Of a DNA stretch of 64,000 nucleotides, positions 1-11,662 are shown piece by piece. Position numbers and translations under genes: made by a program. Each line of letters opens with the position of its first letter. The stretch's first letter is position 1. This DNA is from Auricularia sp. M13. Its lineage: Eukaryota > Basidiomycota > Agaricomycetes > Auriculariales > Auriculariaceae. A model generated the notes under the pieces. The model was not told the DNA's origin and did no database searches. It saw only the letters and a list, made by a program, of their open reading frames with translations. Location: NCBI GenBank assembly GCA_037042915.1, contig CM073197.1, forward strand, positions 2,852,001 through 2,916,000. The letters are read 5' to 3'.

Positions 1-98
1 GTCGCGGACAATTCTATGAGACTGTGAGCCCGAACACTTCATGCAGATCTCCGAGGAGGTACAGCTCTGTCCTAGGAAATTTCTCGCACAACAGTTTC

Positions 99-387
99 CC
101 ATTAGGGCGTTTCACGGTACGTTTTTTGGGCCGTTTTTGATGAGTTTTTGATCTCGTTTTTTGTTTCGTTTTTTGTCCGTTTCCGAAGAACTGGATCAAA
201 AACGACCTAAAACGAGCGCAGAAACGACTCCTGAGTGGTTTTAGCATGACCATGCTTTTTTTTGCGTCATTTTTCGAGTTTGTTTTGATGGTTTCTCAGT
301 TGAATCTTTGCTAAAACGAACACAAAAAACGCAATCAAAATGGCCCAAAAACGGCGTCAAAAACGCTACCGTGAAACGCCCTAATGG
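99..387. mobile_element. MITE-like palindromic element
   Basis: The ends are inverted repeats of each other: ATTAGGGCGTTTCACGGTA at 101-119 and its reverse complement at 367-385, extendable by two bases (CC/GG). The inner parts are also roughly complementary, with T-rich runs on the left and A-rich runs on the right, so the whole element could fold into a long hairpin. No coding capacity is visible. TA dinucleotides flank GGGCG at both ends, which would fit a Tc1/mariner-type target duplication. A hAT origin (TAGGG ends) is also possible, but no 8-bp target duplication is visible. Confidence 0.65.
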
Positions 388-741
388 CCACCTGGCTCCA
401 GTTTTGGACTGAAATCTCCCTCCCAATGCGTAGTGGTTACCCACCACAGTTTGTTCCTCCACGAATCATTGTCTTCCAAACGCTCTCGAGTTAGCTTCCA
501 GCCGCAACTTGAAGATCATGTGTTGAAATGTGGTTCAGTGTCTACTTGCGCAACGTGCTCATCGCCCCGTTCTTCTAGGTACTGTAGCTTAGTCAGCGGG
601 CCTCGGCGGCCGATGACCCCGTCCCTGGCAGAAATTCAACTGTCCGGATCTCTCTGCAGCGGCCAGCGCCAGCCTGGTTCTATACTTTACTTAAGTAGCT
701 GTGGCGGTCGCGAGCAGCATCGTCTGTTTCACCCCGCCGTC
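388..741. other. Upstream region of MFS gene
   Basis: No gene is recognisable here. It lies between the palindromic element and the start codon of the MFS transporter and presumably contains its promoter. I see no clear TATA box. Confidence 0.4.
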
Positions 742-2903
742 ATGTCCGCGACACGGAATAGCCTCGACGAAGCACACGGCGCTACTGCCACAGCCTCTGC
801 GGACTTGTCTCATGAACATACGCTCGCGCACCGCGACACCGCCGAGCTCGAGGAGGAGTTTGAGATCAGCGGCATCCCGCAGCCTGATGACTGGGACGCC
901 GACCCTGACAACCCTCACAACTGGCCCCAGGGCAAAAAATGGGCGATGGCCGGCGTTGTCGCGTTGTACACCCTGGTTGCGTGCGTCTTTCCCACTAGCT
1001 GCGAATCCTGTTCTTACGCGTGCCACTGTAATCTCTTTGCAGACCTCTCGCGTCGAGTATGCTTGCGCCTGGCCTGATCGAAATGGCGCGGCATTTCAAG
1101 ACAACGAATCCCTCCCTCGTGTCGATGATCCTGTGGTAAGCACGCGCAGTTGGAATGTTTGGTTTGCATTGCTTATCATGCCGTGCAAAGCATATTCGTT
1201 CTGGGATTCGCAATAGGTAAGCTGATCTACACTGGTGCACCGACGCACGTAAATCGTCCCCACTTTTAAGGTCCAATGGTCTATGGCCCGCTCTCCGAGA
1301 TGTACGGCCGCACATGGGTGAGTGCCTAATCCACCGTGCCAAGCTCTGAGATACCAGTTATCTCTCGCGACGGCTTGGAACTGCCGCGTTAGTTAATGCG
1401 AATGCTCATTCCTGCATAGGTTCTGCATTTCTCGACGGCGTTTTTCTTGATCTTCAACACCGTGTCGATCTGGGCACCCAACCTGACAGCGATCCTACTC
1501 TTCCGATTCTTGGGTACGCGCTCCACGCTGCAGAGTATTGTTTATGACTTGTCCTCTCGTGCAGCTGGTCTCGGTGGTAGCGCCGCCGTAGCTATTGGTG
1601 GAGGGTGCATCGCAGATCTATTCCGCGAGAACGAGCGTGCGGCGGCCATGGGCCTCTTCTCCTTGGGCCCTTTGCTAGGTATCATCTCTTGCCATCAATC
1701 CTAGGCTCCCATATTTATCGTTGTCCCAGGTCCTGTCGTCGGCCCCGTCGCAGGCGGCTTCATCGTCGATAGCATTGGGTTCAAATGGGTCTTCGTCATC
1801 GTCTCGATTCTCGACGCCGTCAGCCTTCTCATTGGCATCCCCGTCCTGCGCGAGAGTTACGCGCCCGTGATCATTGAGAGGCGCACAAAGCGGCGCGCCA
1901 AGGACGAGGAGGCGCATGGGAAGGTTCCCGAGAAGGTTCCTGTGCCGCCGTCGCTTGGCCACGTCGTCTGGATTAACCTGTCGCGCCCGATCAACCTGCT
2001 CACCCGCAGCCTGACGTGTTTCATGCTCAGCCTCTACACCGGCGTGCTCTACGGATACATGTACCTGATGTTGACAACGTTCCCGACGCTCTATAGCCGT
2101 GTGTACGGCTGGGGTCCCGGCATCGTTGGCCTGGTATGCAAAAACGACACCATGCGCATGATGTTGGGCTCATGGCTTCAAGGCCTACCTCGGTCTCGGC
2201 ATAGGCTTCTTCCTCGCTGCAGTCGTCGGGTCTCAATGGATGAACAAACTTTACAACGTCGTGAGTCGCTCATTCGTACTTCTAACACGACGTGCCCATT
2301 CACGTCACGTTTAGCTGGTAGAACGTAACGGTGGCAAGTCCAGGCCGGAATTCCGCATTCCAGGGATGATCATTGGCAGCATAATTGTACCCATCGGCCT
2401 TTTGTGCGTCCACGGCCTAGAGTTCAGTCCAGCTGAGGCTGACCGTTTGCAGCTGGTACGGTTGGAGTGCGCACTACGCAATCCACTGGATCATGCCCGT
2501 CATCGGGACAGGCATATTCGGCTGCGGCGTCATGCTGACGTTCATCCCCATTCAACTCTATGTCAGAATTCCCCGTATTGTCCTTTGTTCATCCATACGC
2601 TAACGCCTATTCCAGCTCGTCGACACTTTCACCTTTGCCGCGAGTGCGATCGCCGCGTCGTCCTTACTGCGTTCACTCTTCGGATTCTCTTTCCCGCTCT
2701 TTGCATGTGCGTCCGTCACTCGCTTCCCACTGGCATCGCTCTTTAACGCCAGCCCCATAGCTCAAATGTACGCGAAGCTCAACACTGGACCGGGGAACAG
2801 CCTGCTGGGCGGCCTCGCGATTGTGCTCGGTGTGCCTTTCCCATTGTACCTGTACTTCTATGGAGAGCAAGTGCGTAGCAAGGATAAGTACACGCGTAAA
2901 TGA
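742..2903 (+). CDS. MFS drug/polyamine:H+ antiporter (DHA1-like)
   Basis: This is a multi-exon gene for a major facilitator superfamily transporter, expected in the plasma membrane and exporting drugs or polyamines by proton antiport. The N-terminal cytosolic tail carries DDWDADPDNPHNWPQGKKW, the fungal DHA1 signature just before the first membrane helix. Later exons give GPLSEMYGRTW (motif A loop), a GGGCIADLFRENERAAAMG segment, and GPVVGPVAGGF, the antiporter motif C. Then follow a central cytosolic loop and a second set of hydrophobic helices, ending in KDKYTRK. At least six short GT-AG introns are needed, for example after the first helix near 981-1041 and around 1136-1189. The reading frame IFVLGFAI|GPMVYGPLSEMYG across one splice confirms the model. 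The ATG at 742 is in frame with the conserved N-terminal tail. The exact substrate cannot be told from sequence. Confidence 0.88.
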
Positions 2904-3151
2904 AGACGCGGATTTGGATTCTTCGAGTGGGGTTGAAGATGAAATATCTAGCTTTTACGTCATTACTGTCTACTTTACCTCCATCCCTAAATTTACGCAT
3001 TCATGCATACATAACTGTCGCTACATAGAGTCTTCGGGAATTTAGTGATACGTGGCTTTTACATCTCATAGCTGAGACGGAATGACATGTTTGAGGACGT
3101 CCATTGCAACCTTCTGGTAGCCAAGTCCAAGGCTCTAAGTACATCGATATT

Positions 3152-5297
3152 TCATTCCTCCCATCCCGAGTCCCGTTTCAAGTCTTCGCTCAATCCCAGT
3201 ACCGTCGGCAGCTGCTCGACATCTGTCATTGTAGGCAGAAGGTTCTCGTGCCCAATAGGCTGCCTTGTAAAGGCGAAGTCGATGAGCACGAGGTCGAAGG
3301 CATCCGCGCCATTAATTTCCGCGGGCTTGTCTGAGAAGCCGGGCCTTGGAACACAAAGTATCTGATTTGTGTGCTAGTCTCCTTGAGAAATGAAAGACGA
3401 ATTCAAGACCGTGACTGCATTCCGGACGTCTTGGGACTAGATAATAGCGCGCGTGAGCGCGCATACCGATAAATCCAAAAGTGCTTACGAGTTTAACCTG
3501 CTCTTCATAGGCCCAACAAGCCACGACATAGGGCAAGACTTCGGACAGCGGTATGCCTTTGACATATTCCATAAGTATGCCGAATACCTTTTGACCATCG
3601 GGAAGCAAGAACTGCGGTGTGACACTTTAGGATACGCCCCAGAAGCTCAGTTGAATCTCGTACCTGATGACAGCCATAAAAATGAGGAATGAGTTGACCC
3701 TGATATTGCGAGAGGCGACGGTACGCTGCCTCCTCGCGTTTGAGTAAGCTATCGGCATCATGAAGCTCATTGAGAATGTGGTTGGCAGCGTCCTCAGATT
3801 CGAGTTCGAAGAGAGTTGGCAGAGGCACAGGAAACAACCGCTCGTCAAAGAGCTTTAAGCACATGGTGCTACTCACAGAGAAGCGCTGTTTCGAGAGCCT
3901 TCCGAAGTACACCTGGGACCATTTTCCCTTTCCCTGCTGCTTGATCTCGGTGATCTCAAATTCGATATTGTCGTGCCGGTCGATCGCGAGTAGCTCTCTA
4001 GCCCGAGAATCACGGGGCCGACGAACGTAACGCGATAGCATTTGGGTGACTTTCTGAGGCAAATCCGGTCCGTGATACCACGTCGGCAGTTCGAAGTGCC
4101 AAGGCGCAAGCAAATTGGGAATGATAAACGTGCGGGTAACGGTTAAGAAAGCCCCCGGGGTAGGACGATTGGAGAATGCAGCGATGCTGGCTTGTTTTTT
4201 CCAGCGCAAGAATGCGTCGTAGTATTTGGAATCTCGCCCAAGCCGATAGACGTCGAAATCCCCGAAACAAGTGGGCGTCCCCTCGACATCGACATCCGCC
4301 GAAGGTTGATTCATAGCACCGAGTAAGAGATATTGGGTATCATCCAGGCTTTCTGAGATATTGGAGATAATAGAAGCGACGCAATATGCGAGAGAGTACG
4401 TCGTCGACGGGAAGACTTCGACGAAACTGGTGACGCGTGTCGTGAGACCATCGAAGGTATTCATTTTGAAGCGAGCCAAAGCAGATGTTGTTCCATCGGA
4501 AATGATTCCATACGCGCATTTCTGCGCGTCGCATCGGAGGACTATGAAGTAGATGAGGTGTTCTAATGCTGTGGAAGGCTCCTGGACCTCGCGGCTATAC
4601 CGCAAATCGGTAAGTTCTTTCCAGTCCACAATACCTGATGGCTAGTTGTTCTTATCAGAATGTAATTGAGGGTGAGATGAGACAGGACAGACGGACGATT
4701 TGGAGAAGGACACATATGCATGTCTTATGAGCCGATGCGTTAAAACCGGACATCCCGCCGAACTGGTACTTCCAGCTCCGATTGTAGTTGCGCATGTCGT
4801 AGTCATCAGGCACATTGCTCAATACGAAGTCCACGACTACGCCAACTGCCGTTCATGTTAGACATATTATTGAACATTACGTAAGATGAGCAAACTCTTT
4901 GCGACGACTTGGACGTCCGTTGATAGGGTGCCATAATGTCCTTCGGGGAAGCAGAACCGCTTGGTCCACGTATGAATAATAGATAGCCATGCAGTCCATG
5001 ATGAGTTGTGCACGACCATAGCACGCACACTGTGGATACAATGTCAGAAACAGGATGTCAGTTACTTATGTATTCTGCGCACCTATCATCAAGATGACCA
5101 CGGAAGACAAGGCGCTTTAGGAGCAACTTGAAGCGTTCGTTCATGGCAGTAAAATTTATGGAGGAGCATATGCCGATACCGTGCCTAATGCGTCGTGCAT
5201 CTTTAACGGCCTCGGCGGCTGTAAAGTCTGGTTCGATGACCGCGGGAGGGGTAGGCCACGACCACAGCGCTTCAAGAACGGACGCCGGCGGTGACAT
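3152..5297 (-). CDS. Kinase-like family copy A (internal stop)
   Basis: Family member on the minus strand. The start at 5297 opens MSPPASVLEALWSWPTP; the next conserved block reads TAWLSIIHTWTKRFCF, then VGVVVDFVLSNV and KTCICVLLQIV. The main exon (about 3620-4629) carries FGDFDVYRL..FLRWKKQ, then the kinase-like N-lobe with LKLFDERLFPVP (Lys of the ATP site), KREEAAYRRL (helix C Glu) and IPHFYGCHQ. Next comes LLPDGQKVFGILMEY, the hinge region. In the last exon the catalytic loop reads SQGD-stop-HTNQIL: a TAG at 3374-3376 (complement) stands where all the other copies have TGG (Trp). Beyond it the frame continues to a DFAFTRQPIG motif and a natural stop at 3152. Either this is a young pseudogene, the stop is edited or read through, or it is a sequencing error. 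Confidence 0.72.
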
Positions 5298-5687
5298 GAC
5301 AGATCACTGAAGCTGGATGCAGACAATGGCACAAGTAGCGGAGCTTCGTGCCAATCGACGACGAGAACTTTAAAGCAAAGCCTAGGTCCGCTTTTTATAC
5401 TCCGCATGTTGACAGTTGATGCGTCTCAACCATTCATCAATAGATACTCAATGGATTCTCTACTCTACTCCCAGTGCCAGGAAGAACAAAGATTGAAAAT
5501 GTGTTCTATGCACCTTTTCCAACGCCAAAAGTGCGGTATGCAGAGCCAAGGAAATGGTATTCTGCTCCAGTCATAACATCCTTCAAGTTCGCGAGACACA
5601 GGAAATTGCGGTACTTGGAACCCTCAAATTCTGTCACAATGGGAGCCAACGACCGCGATGTCAGACACATCAGTCTAGATGCATATC
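5298..5687. other. Intergenic between copies A and B
   Basis: This holds the upstream region of copy A and the downstream region of copy B. No further gene or repeat is recognisable. Confidence 0.5.
5394..5399 (-). promoter_or_regulatory. TATA box of copy A
   Basis: The minus strand reads GTATAAAAAG about 97 bases upstream of the copy A start codon, a normal distance for a fungal TATA element. Confidence 0.45.
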
Positions 5688-7857
5688 TCATTCGTTCCAT
5701 CCCGCATCTCGTCGCAAGTCATCGCTTAGTCTCAACTCGAGCGCGAGCGCCCCCACATCTAGCATCTGAGGAAGGATGTTCGTCGTTCCCGTCGGCTGTG
5801 TTGCGAAAGCAAAGTCGACGAGCACGAGCTCGACAGCATCTGCACAGTATACTTCGTCGCCGTTGGCGTCGGTCTGGCGCATGAGGCACAGAACCTGCGC
5901 AGTGTGCCAATCTCTTTGTGATATGTGAGACGCGTTCAAGACGGCGACAGCGTTTCTGATGGATCGACACTGTACAATCGTGAGTGTTTGCGTGCAGACC
6001 GTTCATGCATGCAGGGCGCGGTGCTTACGAATTTCACTTGCTCGTCGTAGTCCCAATATCGGCCAGCGAAAAGCAGCATATAGGACAGCAATGTCCCTTT
6101 GATGTTCTCCATGAGAATGCCGAATACCTTCTGGCCGTCGGGCATCGTAAACTGCCAGCGCGCAACGTGGGGTCGGTCACTGCGTCCAAAGATAAATCAG
6201 ACTTGAACGACGCACTTGATGGCAGCCATAAAAGTGCGGCAGGAGCTGACCCTGGTGCTCTTCAAGGCAGTGGTACACGGCCTCCTCGCGACGGAGCAAG
6301 CTATCGGGATGGTGGAGCTCTTCGAGAAGCTGGTGTGCCCCATCCTCCTGGTCGAGGAGCCTCGGCGAAGGGACAGGGAAGAAGCGGTCGTCAAACAGTT
6401 TCAGACAGAGCTCGCTTCCTTCAGAGCTCCCGTCGCGCAAAAGCCTGCCTACGTAGACCTGCGACCATCGCCCTTTCCCGTTCTGCTTGACCTCTGTAAT
6501 CTCGAATGCGAGCTCACCGCCAGAGGCGAGCAGCTCATGAGCGTCAGAATCCCGCGGACGGCGAACGCGACGAGATATCTCTTCAATGACTTGCTCGGGC
6601 AGCTCGAGCCTTTCATAATACGATGGGCAGCGCCAAGGGTCGAGAATATCGGGTATCACGGACGTGCGGGCGATACTCAAGCGGGAACCGATCCCAGGCA
6701 GGGCAGCGAATCCGCTGATGCTAGCCGCCTTTTTCCAGACCAAGAAAGCCCTGTAGTAATCCTCATCGCGCGCCAATTGATAGGCGTCAAAGTCGCGGAA
6801 ACAGGTGTGGCCCACGTCCAAAGGAAGCGTCTTGACGATCTTCGGGTCGTTCATCGCGCCGAGCAGGCGACGTGGACTATCCCTGAGGCCAATCGAGACG
6901 TTTGAAAGCACGGCAACCAGGCGATAGGCAAGCAACTGTGATTCGGGACCGAAAATCTCCACAAATGTGTCTTTGGGGAAATAGTGTTGCGTTATCGGTC
7001 TTGGCCTGATGTTAATAAAGGCGGACGTCGCGCCGTCGGAGAGAATCGCATACGAGCAGCATCGCGCGTCAGAGCGAGCGCCCATGAGGTGCAGAAGATG
7101 TTCGACGCGTGTGGTTGGCTTCACGATTAACCGCCCGCCGCGCAGAGAACGCAATTCGTTCCAATCCACCGCATCCAGGGGCTGTTCAGCTCAATGAGAA
7201 AAAAATGCAACACAGTGCAAATAGTACAAACCCACCACTTGAAATAGTGTGCATATGCAGGTCTTGTGGGCCGACAAGTCGAAGCTCGTCGTCATCCCGC
7301 CTCGTTGCAGCTTCCAGGCGCGCTCGGTGTTACGAAGAACGTCGTTACCAGCAACATTGCTCAGGACAAAGTCCACTACTACGCCGACTGCACCGTGACT
7401 GCATATCAATAGACGCGCTCGCCGTCTGAAGGTTGACTTGGACGCACGTTTTTCGACGACCTCGATCTCCGTTGTGAGCCCGATTCCGAAGTCACCGTAA
7501 TCCCCTGTGAGAAAACAGAACCGGGCGGCCCACCACTTGAATATGGAAAGCCATTCTAACCACGAATCGTTCGTCGGAGCCGCGAAACTGGGCTCGCTCC
7601 TGCTTGATTGTGAGACCTAAATGTTTCTGGATGAAAAGTTCAACGTACTTGTTGTTGCCGGACCCTTGAAAGCGAAGCCGATCCAATCTATAATCTAAAT
7701 CCTTGCACAGCTTTGTGCAATGCGTTGAACCACTTGTTTTGGTACCGTGCACCAAGCGCGGCAAAGTCGACAGAGCTTCGGCTGGGGAAAAAGCTGGCTC
7801 GAGAACATCAGGTGGTTTCGGCCACGACGCAAGCTGTTCACGTATAAATGAGGCCAT
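5688..7857 (-). CDS. Kinase-like family copy B
   Basis: Minus-strand family member of the A-D type, apparently intact when spliced. The start at 7857 gives MASFIREQLASWPKPPDVLE, aligning with the N-termini of A and D. The exon around 7450-7560 reads EWLSIFKWWAARFCFLTGDY, the conserved family block. Next come VGVVVDFVLSNVAGND and HKTCICTLFQVV. The main exon (about 6215-7169) begins MDWNELRSLRGG and carries FRDFDAYQL, FLVWKKA, LCLKLFDDRFFPVP, RREEAVYHCL and LPHFYGCHQV. A short exon encodes MPDGQKVFGILMENIKG. The last exon gives the catalytic loop ISQRDWHTAQVL and DFAFATQPTG, ending at 5688. The HRD His is replaced by Gln, the loop Asn by Gln and the DFG Gly by Ala, so enzyme activity is uncertain. 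Confidence 0.75.
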
Positions 7858-8306
7858 GCCACAAGACGCCGTGGCGCTCCAACGCTCCAACGGGAGGTAT
7901 GGGTGGCAATGAAAGTGGAAAGGCAAGCAGGGCGCGAGTCTGAACTCCGCTGTTCATGTGAGCACGCGCACCGAAAATTATCGGAATTGTACGCACTGGT
8001 GCGCCTACCTGCCCAGACACAGGTTCGTACTGGACTCAATTCATTTTACCGTAGAGTCAGTGGCCCCTTATCGCTCGCGAGTAGGCCTAGCAAGGCCCTT
8101 GTCTTCCCTGTATGATCTCACTGGCAGAAAAAAAAGGTCGGGCCGGAAAAAGAAAACCTGCTACTGCCATTACTTGGTGCAAGCGCTGTAAGTCGCTGCG
8201 TTTGAATTGACTTCCCGAACCTCAGCGCCTTAGCCTCCTACAAAGACTCCAGCTAGCTGTTATGCTCCTTGATTCAGCTGTAAACGAAGATGGTGCTGTA
8301 TACAAT
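7858..8306. other. Intergenic between copies B and C
   Basis: Contains the promoter side of copy B and the 3' flank of copy C. The first ~50 bases next to copy C resemble the 3' flank of copy D, marking one edge of the inverted duplication. Nothing else is recognisable. Confidence 0.45.
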
Positions 8307-11148
8307 CTAGACTGGTTCCGGAGTGCCAGGGACCACCTCAGGCCATTCGTCCTCATCGTAATCGTTCCATCGAATGCTTCTCTTCATTTCCCCGTCTAGT
8401 CCCAGCTCAAACCCAAGGCGGAGACGGTCCGGCATTTCGGGGAGAATGTGCCTTTCGCCCAAAGGCTGAAAGGCGAAGGCGAAGTCGATAAGGACCAAGT
8501 CAATCGAATGCGGTGGCTCCGTGCCCCGCTCAATGCACATGATCTGGTTTTGATGCCAGTCTCTCTGAGAAATGCATGACGCATTCAGAAGCTTGACGAT
8601 GTCGCCGATCCGCTTGAACTGGGCGGGTGTGAGCGCTGAGTGAGGCGGCTGAAATCGATACAAGACCCACCAGTCCGACCCGCCGCTCGCGGTCCCAAGT
8701 GTTGCTGGTCTCCAATATCTGTGACAGATGCACACCTTCAATCTTCTCCATGAGGATTCCGAGAACCTTCTGACCGCCGTTAATGAGATTTCCGGGCAAG
8801 ACGAACTGCGAGCATCATCAGCATGAAAGAGCCAAAAGGCGGTGACAGTTACCTCATGGCACCCATAGAAATGAGGAAGGAGCGTTCCCTGGAACTCAGC
8901 AAGGCGATGATAAACGCTCTCCTCGCGCCTCGCCATCGTCTCGGCGTCGTGAAGCTCGTTGCTCATGTGGGTGTGCGGATCTTCTCTTTCAAAAATGTCG
9001 ATCGAGGGAACGTGGAAGAGCCGCTCGTCGAATAGTTTCAAGCAGAGACTCCGCGACGCCGTGCGTGTTTTGGACTTGAGCTTGCCGATGAAGACCTGAG
9101 ACCACCTATCTTCGCCTTCCTGCAAGACCGTCTCGATTTCGAACTTCAGGGGCACCGTCGATTCCAAGAGGTCAACACTCGTGTCGTCGCGGGCCCGATA
9201 TTCGCCTCTAACCGATTTCAAGACGTCTGCGGGGATAGCGACCTTCGAGTACGGGCAGCGCAAAGGGTTCAAGCGACGGGGAATCACTGCGCGGTTGACT
9301 GTCAAGGTCGTACCACTCGACGGCAGACGCTCAAGGGCGCGTTTGGCGGCTTTCTCCTTCCAGCGCAGGAAGTGCTCGAAGTAGGCACTATCCCAGCCGA
9401 GTCGGAAGGCGTCGAAATCCGCGAAGCATTCTGGACTGCCACCCAGAGATCTGATAGACGGCGACGGGCGGTTCAGTGCGCCAAGGTGTTGGGGCTTTGA
9501 ATCCAGAAAGCTCCACGAGTACTTGGAGAGTACGGTGGCAAGACAGCAGGGGACGGGAAACGTTGCGGCGGCGAACGACTGGCAGGTTAACGTGATCATG
9601 TATGTGTGATCGTTGAATTGCTCTGGCTGAACGCGCATGAGACACGTTACCCGACCATCCGAAACGATCGCAAAGTAACACTGTTGGCGTTGACACCGCA
9701 AGACCAAGAAATTCAGAAAGTGTTCCAGGTCTGTCTGTGGCTTCTTGAGTTTATGCAAGGCTTTGAACATCCCGTCCAACTCCGTCCAGTTCAACGTATC
9801 GCGGGGCTGAGCAAGTGTGAAAGGATTCGTGGGTCAGTCACTTCTGCACGCCACATAGCCTACTTACTGTCCGCTCACGCACCAGCTGAAAAAGAATGCA
9901 CATGCAATGCTTCTGGGTGGTACTGTCGAACAGTGTATTGACGCTTTCGTAATACTTCCATGCTCTGTTGGTGTCGCGCTCGTGTTTATCGAACGGCACG
10001 TCGCTCAATACGAATTCCACCACAACGCCGACTATGCGGGCATCAGCGCTCAGCAACCAATATCAACAAGGCCAAGCCCTGCTCACCGTTCTCGACGGCT
10101 TCGACGTCCGTAGACAGCCTGATGTTGAAGTTTCCGTAATCCCCTGGGAGAAAACAAAAGTCTTCGGACCACCTGTGGATGATCGACAGCCAGTCGTCCC
10201 AGCGAATAAGCGCGCCGTTGTCGCACGCTCTGCATATTCTGCGCGACGCGTCAGTGTCACATAGAGTCATCATGCACACAACACCAAAGGTGCGTACCCA
10301 TCACCAGCAGACAGCCAAAACTCGCCCCGAGCTGTTCTGAGGAAAACGTCAGACGAAGAACGCACTCGAGCATCAGCCATACTCAGTCCTAGTTTTCGTG
10401 GAACCCGCAAATGGCTGGAACCTCAGACGGCCGAGCAACAGACGCAGTTCTGCCTCGAGATGCGACCACGTCGACGGATGGGTGCCGTATACCGCGATGC
10501 CACTGCCAAAGACGGGCGTCCGAGCCGAATACGCTGTGGCCGGCGCGAAGTCGGACACTGCGACCTCCGGCGCGTCCGGCCTAGGGTGCTGTCGAAAACT
10601 ATTTGTTAATAACAATGTTATTAACAAAGTGTTATTAACACGTTAATAACATGGGACCCCGGGAGGGCTTTGTTAAAAACAAATTTGAACATATCAATTG
10701 CTGAGGCCCTGGCACTTTGCAGTGACATAAATCTAATTTTGTATGAGCCTGAGTGCCTCAACATGAACTCAAGCTCGTGTTTTGTAATTTCAGAAGGTAT
10801 GGAGACCTAGGCCAACGCTCTCAGCTGTGAGTGTATGATGACTAAGCACTGCTCTGAGGCTTGGCTAAGGCTCCAAAACGATCAACATGAGGTGTGGACA
10901 CCACAACAGCTTGTGGCATCTCCTTCGTGCAGTAATAGTTGAAAAGAATATTTACAAAGGGTCATAATTGGGTCATTACTGACTCTCAGAGCTTCCTTTG
11001 TTATATTATGTAAGTTTGTTATTAACAGTGTTTTTAACACTGTGTTAATAACAGATTTTGTTAAAAACATGTTAAAAACTCCCGGGGGGTTTTTAACAGC
11101 ACCCTAGTCCGGCCACGAGTATAGAAGGTCGCGGATGGCGTGCACCAT
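8307..11148 (-). pseudogene. Kinase-like family copy C, split by a hAT-type MITE
   Basis: Near-identical inverted partner of copy D. The start at 11148 gives MVHAIRDLLYSWPD; a 525-bp transposon then interrupts exon 1 after about 14 codons, and the coding sequence resumes with EVAVSDFAPATAY. The remaining exons match D: WDDWLSIIHRWSEDFCFLPG, VGVVVEFVLSDVPFDKHERD, HCMCILFQLV, a main exon with ECFADFDAFRLGWD, FLRWKEKA, LCLKLFDERLFHVP, RREESVYHRL and LPHFYGCHEV, then GGQKVLGILMEKIEG, ISQRDWHQNQIM and DFAFAFQPLG. In this copy the introns between the last three exons happen to be stop-free in one frame. The insertion should abolish a normal product unless transcription starts downstream or the insert is spliced out. 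Confidence 0.75.
10582..11106. mobile_element. hAT-type MITE (525 bp)
   Basis: Terminal inverted repeats TAGGGTGCTGT and ACAGCACCCTA bound the element, and an exact 8-bp target duplication GTCCGGCC flanks it at 10574-10581 and 11107-11114. The empty site is visible in copy D near 21195-21205, where one copy of the corresponding sequence is present, so the borders are certain. The interior is AT-rich compared with its surroundings, holds nested GTTAATAAC palindromes near both ends and has no transposase. The 8-bp duplication and TAGGG ends fit the hAT superfamily. Confidence 0.88.
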
Positions 11149-11662
11149 GAGGAGAGAGTGTAGCAAGACGCGATTATTCTGAACTCAGCCGCCTGTCACG
11201 GGTGACGAGGGGCAGGCTGACTGAGTCAAGCTGGGGCAGAACATCATTGTGACTGTCGTGAACGACGCGGCTGTTCGGGAATCGTGTATAGTCCGCAGAA
11301 CACTGCGAGCTACAAGCATGCTCAGCCTGCGCGTGGAAATCGATACACTAAATGCTGCTGCGAGCAGGGCCGGGCGAGGGAGCGGAGTGTCCACGTCGAA
11401 GTCGCGATCGAGTCGTTCGACTTGACACCCCGCCGCGGCATCAATACAAGAATACATAGGAGAACACCGCGCTGCGAATCGTCCGTGTATATCTAACGCA
11501 CAAAGCCGCGCCCAAAGAGGGGGTTATGTACCGTATTACAGCACCTATTATCACCCCGCGAACCCCAAAAAAGCAGTACGATAACTGAGACCCCCCAAGC
11601 CCTCAAAGCAAACTCCCAAAAGTACCGTAGGTCTGGCCGAGGCAGACCGCTCCGCAGCCAGG
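11149..11662. other. Duplicated promoter region upstream of copy C
   Basis: Inverted copy of the intergenic region 20607-21159 that precedes copy D. It carries the presumed kinase-like promoter and the 3' flank of the Ser/Pro-rich gene. No separate gene is recognisable. Confidence 0.6.
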
